Numbered from the stretch's first letter, positions 1 through 12,200 are shown. The stretch is 64,000 nt of DNA from Panulirus ornatus (GCF_036320965.1 NC_092255.1:15905063-15969062), one strand, 5' to 3'. Notes: a model not told the origin generated them from the letters alone. A program made the numbers and translations.

Positions 1-455
1 AGTGGATTGAACCAGGGCATGTGAAGTGTTTGGGGTGAACCATGGAAAGTTTTGTGGGGCCTGGATGTGGAAAGGGAGCTGTGGTTTCGGTGCATTATAC
101 ATGACAGCTAGAGACTGAGTGTGCCTTTGTTGTCTTTTCCTAGCACTACCTCGCACACATGCGGGGGGACGGGGGTGTTGTCATTTCATGTGTGGCGGGG
201 TGGTGATGGGAATGAATAAGGGCAGACAGTATGAATTATATACATGTGTATATATGTATAAGTCTGTGTGTGTATATATATGTATACGTTGAGATGTATA
301 GGTATGTATGTGTGTGTGTGTGGTCGTGCATGTATATACATGTGTGTGTGGGTGGGTTGGGCCATTCTTTCATCTGTTTCCTTGTGCTTCCTTGCTAACA
401 CAGGAGACAGCAACAAAGTATAATAAATAAAATAATAATATAATAATAATAATAT
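1..455 (+). mobile_element. RTE-like LINE, 3' UTR and tail only
   Basis: The sequence starts inside the LINE 3' UTR just after the usual RT stop. It runs through the first hairpin module (CTAGCACTACCTCGCACACATGCG-type, about 140-170), the TATG/TGTG microsatellite (about 235-350), and the second hairpin with the terminal A/T-rich (AATA)n tail (about 380-455). No coding part of this copy is in the window; it continues to the left. It presumably lies in a TMTC4 intron. Confidence 0.8.
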
Positions 456-886
456 AGTAAACCTTCAATTCAACGAACCAATAGGAGGAGAGGGGGTGTC
501 CATTAATGTCGAAAGTTTGTTGAATCAAATGTAAAATATGAGCCATTTTTAAAACAATACATAATATACAATTTACACATTTTCTTTGAACTCCTCCATC
601 ACTTGATGCCATTTTGAATTTTAGGGATTCCAAATTATTTAATAAATAAAGTCACAATTCTCCATATACAACTGACTGAACGATAGCTTGAGGCAGACTA
701 AGCCCGAAACAAAGTGAGTATATCCCATGCCACCAAAAACAAGTGCGATATGAAATGTGCATGATGCAGTGTTTGAGATATTTTCATTTTTCTAATTTCT
801 TGAATTATCATTAACATATCATTATTTGCCCAACCCATTAAATAGAAAATCCATTATATCAGGGTCCATTAAATTAAGGGTTTACT
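456..886. mobile_element. pogo/Tigger-like MITE with imperfect terminal inverted repeats
   Basis: The ends at 456-479 and 863-886 are inverted copies of each other (19 of 24 bases match, starting AGTAAACC). A TA sits beside each end. The interior is A/T-rich and non-coding, with a subterminal GTGTCCATTAATG segment that echoes the right end. Size (about 430 bp), TIR length and TA target fit a non-autonomous Tc1/mariner-pogo element. The superfamily is inferred from the ends only. Confidence 0.5.
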
Positions 887-911
887 GTAAAAATAACGCT
901 GTGCATATATC

Positions 912-3315
912 TCCATATTCTCCGTATGTCGTAAAAGGCAACTAAAGTTGATGGGAGTGGGGGATTGGACACCCTCCCCTTCTTGTTTTCAATTTCTAAA
1001 AGAGAAAACCGAAGAAGGAGCAGGCAGGGAGTGCTTATCCTCTTTGAAGGCTGATTAGGGTGTCTGAATGTGTATGGATGTAACCAAGATGAGAAGAGAG
1101 GAGGGATAGGTAGTATGTTTGAGGAAAGAAACCTGGACGTTCTGGCTCTGAGTGAAACGAAGTTCAAAGGTAAAGAGGAAAAATGGTTTGATAAAGTGTA
1201 AGGAGTAAAGTCATGGGTTGGTGAGAGGACAAGAGCTAAGGATGGTGTAGCACTACTCCTGAAGCACATGTTGAGGGAGTGTGTGAGAGAGTGTAAGGAA
1301 GTTAATTCCAGACTGATGTAGGTAAAACAATGTGAATGGCAAGAGATGGGTGATTATTGGCACTAATACACCTGGCCATGAGAGGCATGCATTTTGGGAG
1401 CAGCTGAGCGATTGTGTCATTAGTTTTGGTGCACAAAACCTGGTAGTAGTGATGGGTGATTTAAATGCGAAGGTACATATTGTGGCTGTTGAGGGTATAA
1501 CTGGTTCGCAAGAGTTTTCAGTGTTATGAATAGAAATGGTAAAGAGCTTGTGGAATTTTGTGCTGATAAAAGATTGGTAATTGGGAATAACTGGTTTAAA
1601 AAGAGATATATACACAAGTATATGTACGTGAGTAGAAGAGAGAGTCAACGGGCATTATTAGATTATGAATGAATTGATAGGCATGAAAAAGATTTTTAGA
1701 TGTAACTGTGCTGAGAAGGGCAGCTAGTGGGTTGTCTGATCACTATCTTCTGGAGGCAAGGGTGATGATTCGTAGTTGAAAAAAAAAAAAAATGTTGGGG
1801 AGAAGAGAGTGGTGACAGTATGGGAACCTGGAAAGGAGACCTGTGTGAAGAAATACCGAAATACCAGCAGAGATTGAGTGCAGAAGTGCAGAAGGTGAGA
1901 GTAAATGAAGTTAGGGTAGTGGCTGAGGAAAAGCAAGTGTAAGGGAAGCAGTGATGGCATGTGCAAGAGATGCCTGTAGCATGCGAAAGGAGGGAGGTGG
2001 GCAGATTAGAAAGATTAGCAAATGGTGAGATGAAGTAAAGTTGCTAGTGAAAGAAAAAAGAAAGGCATTTGGGTAGTGCATAAAGAGGGGTGCAAATGAC
2101 TAGGAGATATATAAAAGAAAGCAGCTGGAGGTCTTTCAAGAGGAAGGGGTTGAAAAAGAAGGGTTGAAAAGAACTGGGGTCAGAGAGTACCATTAAACTT
2201 TTGGGAGAAAAAATAGTTTGGTAGAAGGTAAACAATGTGTAAAAGACAAGAGAACAAATGGGAATATTGGTGAAGGGGGAAAAAGAGGAAGTGATAACAG
2301 GTAGTGAGGAGGAGATAGAGCGAGTATTTTAAATGTATTTGATGACAGAGTGGCAGATGTAGGGTTTTTTGGTCGGGTTGGTATGCAAAGTGAGAGAGTC
2401 ATGGAGAGTGGTTTGGTGATAAAAAAAAAAAAGTGGTGAAAGCCTTGAAATGCAGCAAGGCAGCAGAAGTCAAAAGTGTTGCAGTTGAATTTATTCAGAA
2501 AGATGGTGACTGTGTTGTTGATTTTTTGGTAAGGATATTCGTTATATGTATAGATCATGGTGGAGTCTCTGAGGATTTGCAGAATGCATGTACAGTGCCA
2601 CTGTATATAGGCAAAGGGGATAAAGGTGTGTTCAAACTACAGTGGTATAAGTTTGCTGAGTATACCTGGTAAGTTGTATGGGAGGGTATTAACTGAGAGG
2701 GTGAAGGCATATACAAAGTGTAAGATTAGGGAGGTGCAGTGTGGTTTCAGAAGTGGTTGAGGATGTGTGGATCAGGTGTATGCTTTGAAGAATGTGTGTG
2801 AGAAATACTTACAAGAACAGGTTGATTTGTATGTGGCATTTATGGATCTGGAGAAAGCATATGATTGGGCTGGTAGAGATGCTTTGTAGAGGGTCTTAAG
2901 AATATATGGTGTGAGAGGTAAGCTGCTAAGAGCAGTGAAAAGATTTTATCAAGGGTGTAAGGCATGTATATGAGAAGGAAGAGAGAAGAGTGAATGGTTC
3001 CCAGTAAAGGTTGGTCTGTAGCAGGGGTGTGTCATGTCACCATGGTGTTTGATTTGTTTATGGATGGGGTGGTAAGAGAGGTAAATGCAATAGTCTTGAG
3101 AGGGGCAAAGTATGCAAACTGTTGGGGATGAGAGTGCCTGGGAAAAGTCATTTTTTGGTAACCAATACAGCACTGGTAACTGATTTGAGTGAGAAACTGC
3201 AGAAGTTGGTGACTGAGTTTGGAAGTGTGTTTGAAAGGAGAAAGTTGAGTCTAAATGTGAATAAAAGCAAGGTTATTAGGTTTAGTAGGGTTAAAGGACA
3301 AGTTAGTTGGTAGTA
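912..3315 (+). pseudogene. RTE-like LINE, near full-length but decayed
   Basis: The order is the 5' UTR (TGTCGTAAAAGGCAACTAAAG at about 925), the endonuclease domain (GDLNAKV-type motif near 1450-1475 and an SDH-type end near 1737), the linker, then the reverse transcriptase from about 2430 to 3315. The RT ends shortly after the NVNKSKVIR block, so the 3' third of the RT and the UTR are missing. Stops and frameshifts occur throughout, for example in the endonuclease and at the start of the RT palm, so it is non-functional. Only short open segments remain (such as 1332-1529, 2433-2672 and 3122-3313). Confidence 0.8.
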
Positions 3316-3799
3316 GTCGGTAGGCAGCCAATATTACCAGTACTACCTGTATGAGTATCAAGAGTATCAAGAGGGTTAGAGACATCTGCTTTGTGAGCCA
3401 GCACTTTAGCGGTTGTCAAGGTGCACTCCTCTGACCCACGTAGCTGTCTTTTCCTTCTGCCTCACTAACATGTGGACTACTGGCATTCTCTCCACAAACA
3501 GACAATCACTCCTTGTCATATGTAACACTTGACAACACAACTTACATAGGTCATTCTTCATAACTCTAGTTTCTCTTGTGGTAAGCACTATGTGCTAGCC
3601 ATGCCTTTTAGCAAAATGGTATTAGCAGTAGTAGGTAGGAACATTTAGGCTGGAGCATTAGGTAGAAACATTAAGTGGAAGTAGTAGGTAGGAGAATTAA
3701 ATAGTAGCTATTAGGAACATTAGGTAGGAGCCTCTGCAAACACCACTAGACTTGCCCTCTACCAGTGGCCTGTTAAGGGTGAGGCACTAAAGGTTATCA
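3316..3799. repeat. Unidentified spacer with a short degenerate tandem tract
   Basis: No gene is seen. From about 3631 to 3735 the motif TAGGTAGGA(A/G)CATT recurs with variation (TAGGTAGGAACATT, ATTAGGTAGAAACATT, GTAGGTAGGAGAATT, TTAGGTAGGAGCC), which looks like a minisatellite or the end of an unidentified dispersed repeat. The remaining sequence shows no recognisable feature. Confidence 0.4.
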
Positions 3800-5160
3800 T
3801 TTTATCTCACTTCACCACTGCTTGTTATTAACCCCCCCTTTAGCCTCCTTCACCGATGTTCCCATTTGTTCTCTTGTCTTATGCACTTTATTTACCTCCT
3901 TCCAAAACATCTTTTTATTCTCCCTAAAATTTAATGATACTCTCTCACTCCAACTCTCATTTGCCCTCTTTTTCACCTCTTGCATCTTTCTCCAGACCTC
4001 CTGCCTCTTTCTTATATACATTTCCCAGTCATTTGCACTACTTCCTTGCAAAAATCATCCAAACAACTCTCTCTTCTCTATCGCCAACAATCTTACTTCT
4101 TCATCTTGCCACTCACTACCCTTTCTAATCTGCTCACCTCCCACCTTTCTCATCCCACAAGCATCTTTTGCGCAAGCCATCGCTGCTTCCCTAAATACAT
4201 CCCATTACTCCCCCACTCTCTTTACGTCATTTGCTCTCACCTTTTTCCATTCTATACTCAATCTCTCCTAGTACTTCCTCACACAAGTCTCATTTTCAAG
4301 CTCTTACTCTCACCACTCTCTTCACCCCAACATTCTCTTTTCATTTCTGAAAACCTCTACAAATCTTCACCTTCACCTCCACAAGATGATGATCAGACAT
4401 CCCTCCAGTTGCCCCTCTCAGCACATTAACATCCAAAAGCCTCTCTTTCACTTGCCTATCAATTAACACATAATCCAATAACACTCTCTGGCCATCTCTC
4501 CTACTTACATATGTATACTTATGTATACCTCTCTTTTTAAACCAGGTATTCCCAATCACCAGTCCTTTTTCAGCACACAAATCTACCAGCTCTTCCCCAT
4601 TTCCATTTACAACACTGAACACCCCATGTACACCACTTATACCCTCAACTGCCACATTACTCACCTTTGCATTCAAATCATCCATCACTATAACCCGGTC
4701 TCATGCATCAAAGCTACTAACACACTCACTTAGCTGCTCCCAAAACACTAGCCTCTCATGATCTTTCTTCTCATGACCAGGTGCATAGGCACCAATAATC
4801 ACCCATTTCTCTCCATCCACTTTCAGTTTTACCCATATCAACCTAGAGCTTACTTACTTACACTCTATCACATACTCCCACAACTCCTACTTTAGGAGTA
4901 GTGCTACTCTTTCCTTTGCTCTTGTCGTCTCACCAACCCTTGACTTTACTCCCAAACCACTCTTCCCGTTTACCCTCGAGCTTCGTTTCCCTCAGAGCCA
5001 AAACATCCAGGTTTCTTTCCTCAAACATACTACCTGTCTCTTCTTTTTTCTCACCTTGGTTACATCCACACACATTTAGACACCCCAATCTGAGCTTTAG
5101 AGGAGGGTGAGCAATCCCTGCGTGACTCCTTCAATTTCCCCTTTTAGAAAGTTAAAATAC
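3800..5160 (-). pseudogene. RTE-like LINE, inverted 5' part (5' UTR, endonuclease, linker)
   Basis: Read on the minus strand, this is the 5' UTR (about 5100-5160), the endonuclease, and the linker before the RT, ending near 3800 at the [14 protein letters not shown] position. The best open stretch is 4341-4688. It covers the C-terminal half of the endonuclease with [21 protein letters not shown] and MSDHHLVEVKV, which is the AP-endonuclease fold including the SDH catalytic motif. It abuts a plus-strand 3' part of the same family at 5160/5166, which fits a 5' inversion. Confidence 0.8.
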
Positions 5161-5165
5161 AAGGA

Positions 5166-5928
5166 GGGGGAGGGTGAATGTGTTGGAAATGAAATGTTTG
5201 AGGACAGTATGTGGTGTGAGGTGGTTTGATCAAGTAAGTAATGAAAGAGTAAGAGAGATGTGTGGTAATAAAAAGAGTGTAGTTGAGAGAGCAGAAGAGA
5301 TTGTATTGAAATGGTTTGGTCACATGGAGAGAATGAGTGAGGAAAGATTGACAAAGAGGATATATGTGTCAGAGGTGGAGGGAACGAGAAGTGGAGACCA
5401 AATTGGAGGTGGAAGGATGGAGTGAAAACGATTCTGAGTAATTGGGGCCTGAACATACGATGTGGTGTACCGGGGTCGACGTGCTGTCAATGGATTGAAC
5501 CACGGCATGTGGAGCATCTGGGGTAAACCATGGAAAGTTTTGTGGAGTCTGGATGTGGAAAGAAAACTGTGGTTTCAGTGCATTACACATGACAGCTAGA
5601 GACTGAGTGTGAACAAATGTGGCCTTTGCTATCTTTTCCTAGCGCTACCTCGCGCGCACCGGGGGAGGGGGTGCTGTTTCATGTGTGGCTGGGTGGCGAA
5701 AGGAATGGATGAAGGCAGCAAGTATGAATATGTACATGTGTATATATGTATATGTCTCTGTACGTATAAGTAGGTATACATTGAAATGTATAGGTATGTA
5801 TATGTGCGTGTGTGGGTGTTTATGTATATACATGTGTATGTGGGTGGGTTGGGCTGTTCTTTTGTCTGTCTCCTTGAGCTACCTCACTAACATGGGAGAC
5901 AGCAACTAAGTATAATAAATAAAAAAAA
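5166..5928 (+). mobile_element. RTE-like LINE, 3' part of RT ORF plus UTR and tail
   Basis: The C-terminal RT region ([21 protein letters not shown], [31 protein letters not shown]) opens at 5174-5425 and is then frameshifted near the [10 protein letters not shown] block. The 3' UTR follows with both hairpin modules (about 5640 and 5875), the TATG microsatellite (5725-5850), and an AATAAATAAAAAAAAG tail at 5912-5930. The left edge joins directly to an inverted 5' part of the family. Confidence 0.8.
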
Positions 5929-5931
5929 GAA

Positions 5932-6092
5932 AAAAATTTCATACTATTCGCCATTTCCCGCATTAGCGAGGTAGCGTTAAGAACAGAGGACTGGGCCTTT
6001 GAGGGCATATCCTCACCTGGCCCCCTTCTCTTTTCCTTCTTTTGGAAAATTAAAAAAACGAGAGGGGAGGATTTCCAGCCCCCACTCCCAAT
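5932..6092 (-). mobile_element. SINE-like element, minus copy
   Basis: This short non-coding repeat reads, on the minus strand, GGGGGCTGGAAATCC, the CCAAAAGAAGGA region, GGCCAGGTGAGGATA, then CAGTCCTCTGTTCTTAACGC and the hairpin CGCTACCTCGCTAATGCGGG, ending GGAAATGGCGAATAGTATGAAA. The same unit recurs at 6136, 52289, 53257, 63231 and (decayed) 48610. It is truncated at its 5' end here. Confidence 0.75.
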
Positions 6093-6112
6093 AAATAAAA
6101 TAAAATATATAA

Positions 6113-6135
6113 TATTTTTTTTTTTTTTTTTTTTT
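6113..6135. repeat. poly(T) tract between two inverted SINE copies
   Basis: A run of about 22 T residues lies between the minus and plus SINE halves, preceded by A/T-rich ATAAATAAAATAAAATATATAATA. It is probably an expanded homopolymer already present inside the SINE (the TTTTT stretch before CCAAAAGAAGG). Confidence 0.7.
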
Positions 6136-6262
6136 CCAAAAGAAGGAACAGAGAAGGGGGCCAGGTGAGGATATACCCTCTAAGGCCCAGTCCTCTGTTC
6201 TTAAAGCTACCTCGCTAATGCGGGAAATGGCGAATAGTATGAAAGAAAAGAAAAAATATAAT
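6136..6262 (+). mobile_element. SINE-like element, plus copy, 5' truncated
   Basis: It starts at CCAAAAGAAGGAACAGAG and continues through GGCCAGGTGAGGATA, the CAGTCCTCTGTTCTTAA segment and the CGCTACCTCGC-type hairpin (here with one change, AAAGCTACCTCGC), to GGCGAATAGTATGAAAGAAAAGAAAA. It forms a near-complete inverted repeat with the SINE at 5932-6092. Confidence 0.75.
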
Positions 6263-6270
6263 ATAATAGG

Positions 6271-7112
6271 TACAGTAGGGTTGAGGGTCAAGTCAATTGG
6301 GAGGTGAGTTTGAATGGAGAAAAACTGGAGGAAGTGAAGTGTTTTAGATATCTGGGAGTGGATCTGGCAGCGGATGGAACCATGGAAGCGGAAGTGGATC
6401 ATAGGGTGGGGGAGGGGACGAAAATTCTGGGGGCCTTGAAGAATGTGTGGAAGTCGAGAACATTATCTCGGAAAGCAAAAATGGGTATGTTTGAAGGAAT
6501 AGTGGTTCCAACAATGTTGTATGGTTGCGAGGCGTGGGCTATGGATAGAGTTGTGCGCAGGAGGATGGATGTGCTGGAAATGAGATGTTTGAGGACAATG
6601 TGTGGTGTGAGGTGGTTTGATCGAGTGAGTAACGTAAGGGTAAGAGAGATGTGTGGAAATAAAAAGAGCGTGGTTGAGAGAGCAGAAGAGGGTGTTTTGA
6701 AGTGGTTTGGGCACATGGAGAGAATGAGTGAGGAAAGATTGACCAAGAGGATATATGTGTCGGAGGTGGAGGGAACGAGGAGAAGAGGGAGACCAAATTG
6801 GAGGTGGAAAGATGGAGTGAAAAAGATTTTGTGTGATCAGGGCCTGAACATGCAGGAGGGTGAAAGGAGGGCAAGGAATAGAGTGAATTGGAGCGATGTG
6901 GTATACCGGGGTTGACGTGCTGTCAGTGGATTGAATCAAGGCATGTGAAGCATCTGGGGTAAACCATGGAAAGCTGTGTAGGTATGTATATTTGCGTGTG
7001 TGGACGTATGTATATACATGTGTATGGGGGGGGGTTGGGCCATTTCTTTTGTCTGTTTCCTTGCGCTACCTCGCAAACGCGGGAGACAGCGACAAAGTAT
7101 AATAAATAAAAT
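6271..7112 (+). mobile_element. RTE-like LINE, young subfamily, 5' truncated
   Basis: This copy starts inside the RT at the [19 protein letters not shown] block and keeps one open frame from 6304 to the stop at 6915 (203 codons). The open frame covers the RT thumb and C-terminal region: [79 protein letters not shown]. The 3' UTR has the subfamily deletion: the sequence passes from CATGGAAAG straight to CTGTGTAGGTATG at 6972. The end hairpin (7057-7092) and an (AATA)n tail follow. The lack of decay points to recent insertion. Confidence 0.85.
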
Positions 7113-9036
7113 AATAAAATGAATTTATCACCTGATCATAAAAAGGTACAATATTGATACAAAATGTATGAAATATTGATAGATTTGTGTTTATCATTAC
7201 AGATCATACTGGGATATACAAAAAATATATAAAAAAAAATTTTTATACTGACAATTGTACTAATCACTTCTGATCATACTGATATATACAAAAAATTTAT
7301 TCATAAAAACTTCTTCGTAATGTCCAGATAAATGAGGGTTGACTATAGAGGAATTCATTAAGGATGATGAAAACCTTTCACAGGCTTACAAAAATACTGA
7401 TGATGAGACAACAAGACATTCGAAGGAAATACGTACTTATGACTGTCTAATGCTAAAATATCATGTGCTCCTTAGTATTCCATTTTGCAGTACATGGAAT
7501 GAAGTTCCCCTTCACTGTCATTAACAAGCTCAGGGCCTTGAAATGAACAAAATGACCATTCCTGTATATACAATGAAAATCACACTATTCAAAATGTAGG
7601 ATGAAGTCTAGCCTCTTCAGCTTGAAAATTTGAGCTTAATCTTTCAACTAGAGTGTTCTTATGCAAATATAGTAGTAAACTCTACAAACATCCATTAGTA
7701 AGCTGAAATTTATCCTACCTATACTTCTGCTTAAATCATGAATATAAGCAAGCACCTATAAAGCTAATATGAAAAAGAAGCTTTTCAAAACTACAGCACA
7801 TCTGATACAAAAGACAATGCTTATTCTCAAGGAAACTAGGACACAAAGTTATGCATTTATGCACTGTGTATTATATATCCAGAATGAGGCATAAGCATCA
7901 CAAGCCTTGATGGAATGCATTAGCTTTTTTTCTGGCAACATTAATGGGTTTCAATACATGCATCCAGTCTTTTAAGATGTAATGAGTTCTTTAAAAGGTA
8001 CAAAAAGTCCAATTATCCGACTTCTAGGTACATGACTCCCAATGACAAATGATGAATGGATAGACAATGGACAGATGATATAAATAATATCTACATTAAG
8101 TTCATTGCCAAAGGTGACAGATGATGGACACGGTCAACACATGAACAGATCAATGACTATTGAATGGATAATATAAAAAGAAATTTCTTTATAAAGTCCC
8201 ATGGCCTACGGTTTGAATTTTTTTCAAAGTTGTGCACTTGGTTAAATTCCAGGTTAAATCGTTTCATTAAAGATCTAAAGCAAAATTCAGATTAGAGTTA
8301 CAGGTTTCATGCTATTCAATGCTTTAGATGCTGGGAAATAACTGCCTATAGCTTTATGAGTATCCAACTTAAAGTTTTGAAATTATGATTGAAGTTAAGG
8401 TGAAGTTAAAGCATGACTCCTAATGACAAATGTAATACAGATGGACAAATACATGGACAAAAGACAGATGACCAGATGAATGAAAGAAAGACAAATGCAT
8501 GAGTGATGAACAGAACTTCCTTGTAAGTACAAATAAGTAAAGGCAATGGATGGACAGACAATGAATGAATGGACAATAGGCAGATGGATAAAGCAATCTC
8601 CAAGTGTCAGCACTGTTATGAGAAACATCAACATTTTTTCTGATGAGTACATGTTCATTTTTCAGTTTTATTTTTCTAACTCTTTTAATACAGTGTCTTT
8701 GTAAAGCCTCCCAGTATCTGATTTTTCCAGTTATCCCACTTGCCACAAGTCCTTACATGGTTGGATAATTGGACTTTCACTTTACCTGTTTAGAAATTTG
8801 AAATATTTTTTGTCAAACAGTATTATCTCTTCTATATGAAAGAAATACATTACATTCATAGACTTCACAAAATTTTTGGAAACTGCTGATGATTCTGTTA
8901 CCTAATTATCATGGAACTACTCTGCTGGGCCTAATAAAATTTTTCAAAACTGTGGATGATGCTACAGGTTGGGAATTATTACCTACATTATCATGGTACT
9001 GTACCAAAACATGTTAGTAAATCAATGACCCCATAC
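7113..9036. other. Presumed TMTC4 intron, no gene seen
   Basis: A/T-rich sequence lies left of the last TMTC4 exon in the window. Short direct repeats are the only structure seen: GATCATACTG...ATATACAAAAAAT at about 7203 and 7271, and a 20-bp repeat (CATGACTCC, C or T, AATGACAAAT) at 8031-8050 and 8412-8431. I see no coding exon with family resemblance, so the TPR exons of TMTC4 are expected beyond base 1. Confidence 0.5.
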
Positions 9037-9242
9037 CTAGAGGTCTGACTCCCTTTGCCCTGGGCCATTCCCCGCCTCAGCAACATAATGAATGAAACCC
9101 AAAGAACTGGGAGAGTCAGTAGTCTTGGGTCGTTGAAGTTTACAATGACTGGCACACAGCCCATAGACCAGTCAAAACACAGCCAAATTGGGAGAACCAG
9201 TAGAAGAGCATTCATGCTGTATGTATACTGATAATTCAAACT
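9037..9242 (-). CDS. TMTC4: TMTC4 coding exon 8 (last in window)
   Basis: The acceptor is CTTTTCCACAG/AG and the donor CCTCTAG/GTATGGGG. It encodes [18 protein letters not shown], then [14 protein letters not shown] and another hydrophobic helix ([15 protein letters not shown]), and ends in a hydrophilic loop. The LCFDWSMGC motif is a TMTC4 hallmark. It ends in phase 2, so the next exon lies further left, beyond the window or unrecognised. Confidence 0.95.
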
Positions 9243-12200
9243 CTGTGGAAAAGATATACTGCTTTAAGTATATTCAAAATTGTATAAGAATGTGCAATCA
9301 ATACATCATCATCTTCATCACATGGCAGATACAGAGTACTGCAGAGGAAGCAAATCCAATATGCAACATGCAAGCTCAAGATGCAAAACTTAAGACTAGA
9401 ATTTTTTTTATACAACAAAATACACTGATCCAACTGTATAGCATATCCTCCTGTGCTATGTATATACATGTCAAACATCAGATCTGTTCATCATGACCTT
9501 ATGAGGTAAGCAAACAATACAGGGATGTTACAAGAGATTTTATTCTAGGTAATATTTCTTTTCATATCCTCACCTTTGCCCTCCTGCCCTTGGATCCCTT
9601 CCATGGGGGTTGATTTGTCCATCAAGAAATACCAAAAACCAAAGGTGTCTCAGGAAAAAAAAATTCTATAAACTCCTAATTTGAGAAAGAACTTTGGTCC
9701 TGCAAGGGATGACCTCATTTTTTTAATTTCTTGGGGTGGCCCAGTCCCCCAGTATATCACAGTTATACTATGTAGTCAAGGTATGGGACTTGCCAGACAT
9801 ATGCTATTGGATCAAGTCCCCTACCATGACTAGAGGGAGAGATCTTACATTACAAGCTGCCTCCAACATTCTGATGATGTGAGAAAACAGATTTTCATAA
9901 ATCAGACACTCCCCTCCCATCAAGACCGAGTTCTAGGAGCAACTTATCAAACAACATCAACCAGGGTCAATACAACAGAAGCAAGGAGAGTGAGGAGACT
10001 TTGACTGCCTGAAATATGACACTCAGCTGACAATCCAGGGTCTGAACCAGTATCATTGCTTATCCAACTGGAACAGGCATCAGTAATATAGATTGACAGA
10101 CTACAGTAATACTATACCTGTCCCTTCCTACCTCTAGTTTAACTCCCCTTATTTGGGACCCATATATTTAAAGCCTCCAAATAAATGAAAAGCAGTTGAT
10201 AAAGAATATATATGTATCAGAAGTGTAGGGGAAAAAGAGAAGGGGTGACCACATTAAAGATGGAATGAAAAAGACTTTGAGAGTTTGAGGCCTGAGTATG
10301 CAGGAAAGTGAAAGGCATGCATGGGATAGAGTAAATTAGAGTGATGTGGTATACTGGGGATGACATACTGTCAATGGTTTGAACCTGGGCATTTAAAGTA
10401 GCTGAAAGAAACCAAGGAAAGGTCTATGGGGTCTGGTTGTGGACAGGAGGCTGTGGTTTTGGTACTTACACATAACAGCTAAAGAATGGATATGAACAAA
10501 TGAGGCCTTTTCCCCATCTTTTCTTGGCAATGCTTTGTTAATGACAGACACTGCGAACAATTGTGAAAGAAAAAAAAAGGACCACAAAACCAAAACACAA
10601 GGTGGTGGAATAGGCAGGACAGTCATGCTAACACTACATTACTCACTTTAAAAATTCACAATACTACCATATAATGTAACTTAAAAACGATGGCTGGGAT
10701 CATATTAGGTGGTCTACAAAGGGTAGGTGAAGGCTGGCACCACCTTACCAGAAATCATGAGAGTTGGAAGTTCCTGACCCATATTTTCCTAAGGAATACA
10801 TCTTTTGTTTATGAAATAGACTGCAGATAAGAAAAAAAAGTTTTTTCCTTAATATTTTTAAAGTATGAAATATTATTGTCTTTAAATAATGAAATCTGTC
10901 AGGATATTCTAAGTTATCTTTGTACTTATCAGTTACATTTTAATGATGTTCGTGCAAAATACTATTTGATTCATACCCCACCATCTAGCAAAATACATTC
11001 AAAACTCACACAACAGAGGCCCACTTGTAAACAAGAGATCACTTAATGCATGCCACATTTTCTTTTTTACACAGCTGTACCTGCTTCCCCATTATTTACT
11101 GCCTTCAATATGTATAGTCACTATGACTGCAAGGAATGTTAAAGATAGACAGGATAATTAGATACATTCAGAAGGTTTGAAGATGGCAAAAAATTTATGG
11201 ATATGTCTGCATATCTAAAGAAAATTATTGCTGAAGGAGGTTGCACAGCTAAACAAACATTTAATGTGGATGAGCCTGGCTTTTCTGAAAAAGAATGCAA
11301 TCCAGAATATTCACTGGCAGCAAAGAAAAGGAATGCTCCAGGGTTTTAGGCCACTAATAATTCCTTGATGCCTTTACTTGGATGGAATGCTTGGGGAGAT
11401 TTTAAGCATGAGTAAGCCTTTGCTTTTGTTTCATTCAGAAAATCCCAGGACTATGAATAGCTATGTAAATTCTGCATTTATTTCACAAGTTACACAATAA
11501 AAGAATTAATGGGTGACAAAGACAAAAAATTAATCAAGCAGCACCTCAAGCCTTCATTACACTTTTTTTGCTACTTACCATTAAACATCATCTGCATTAA
11601 CTGTGATGTGACAACAATTACTGGACCACCTTTACAGTATATTTCATTACATAATATCTAAATTATGTCATGAAAAAGTGTGGTATATTGGTGGTAAGTA
11701 GTTTCTGGTATAGTCCATCCATAAGCATTAGACAAAAAGTTTTGTTCATGAATGTAACCCCCTTATAAAATTGTTCAACTTACAACTCAGCTTGCAACAA
11801 GCTTTCAAGAATGCAACCTTATTGCAAGTCAAAGTATAGTATCCTTCTGAATTAAATTAAGATTACACAAAATATTCTCTAACTACTATCCTCCTTTTAC
11901 AACATAGACATATGATGTCATCAAGGATATCTCTACAAACAAAAAAGAATCAATACTCACTCGAAACAAAAAACTATCTAGAAATGAAGCAGGATTGTCC
12001 ACTTTCATGAACCTTGGCACAGTAGAGCCCATAACAACCCAACGAGCCATCAGCAGTGCGATACCCGTTATTGCGAGTATCCCATGGCGCCATATGAGGC
12101 CACGAACAACACCACCTACAAGAGAAATATAGTAAAACTCATCACACACAAAGTTGCTTAGAAATGGCAAAAGAACACAATCTCATTGATGATTTCTGGA

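Noticed and set aside
240..350. Regularly spaced TATG/TGTG units resembling an array
   Set aside because: A simple microsatellite of the LINE UTR, without spacers or repeats of CRISPR type; the window is eukaryotic.
8395..8746. Overlapping minus frames rich in His/Ser/Leu
   Set aside because: They come from degenerate GGACAGATGA-type repeats; three frames are open at once and none resembles a TMTC4 TPR exon.
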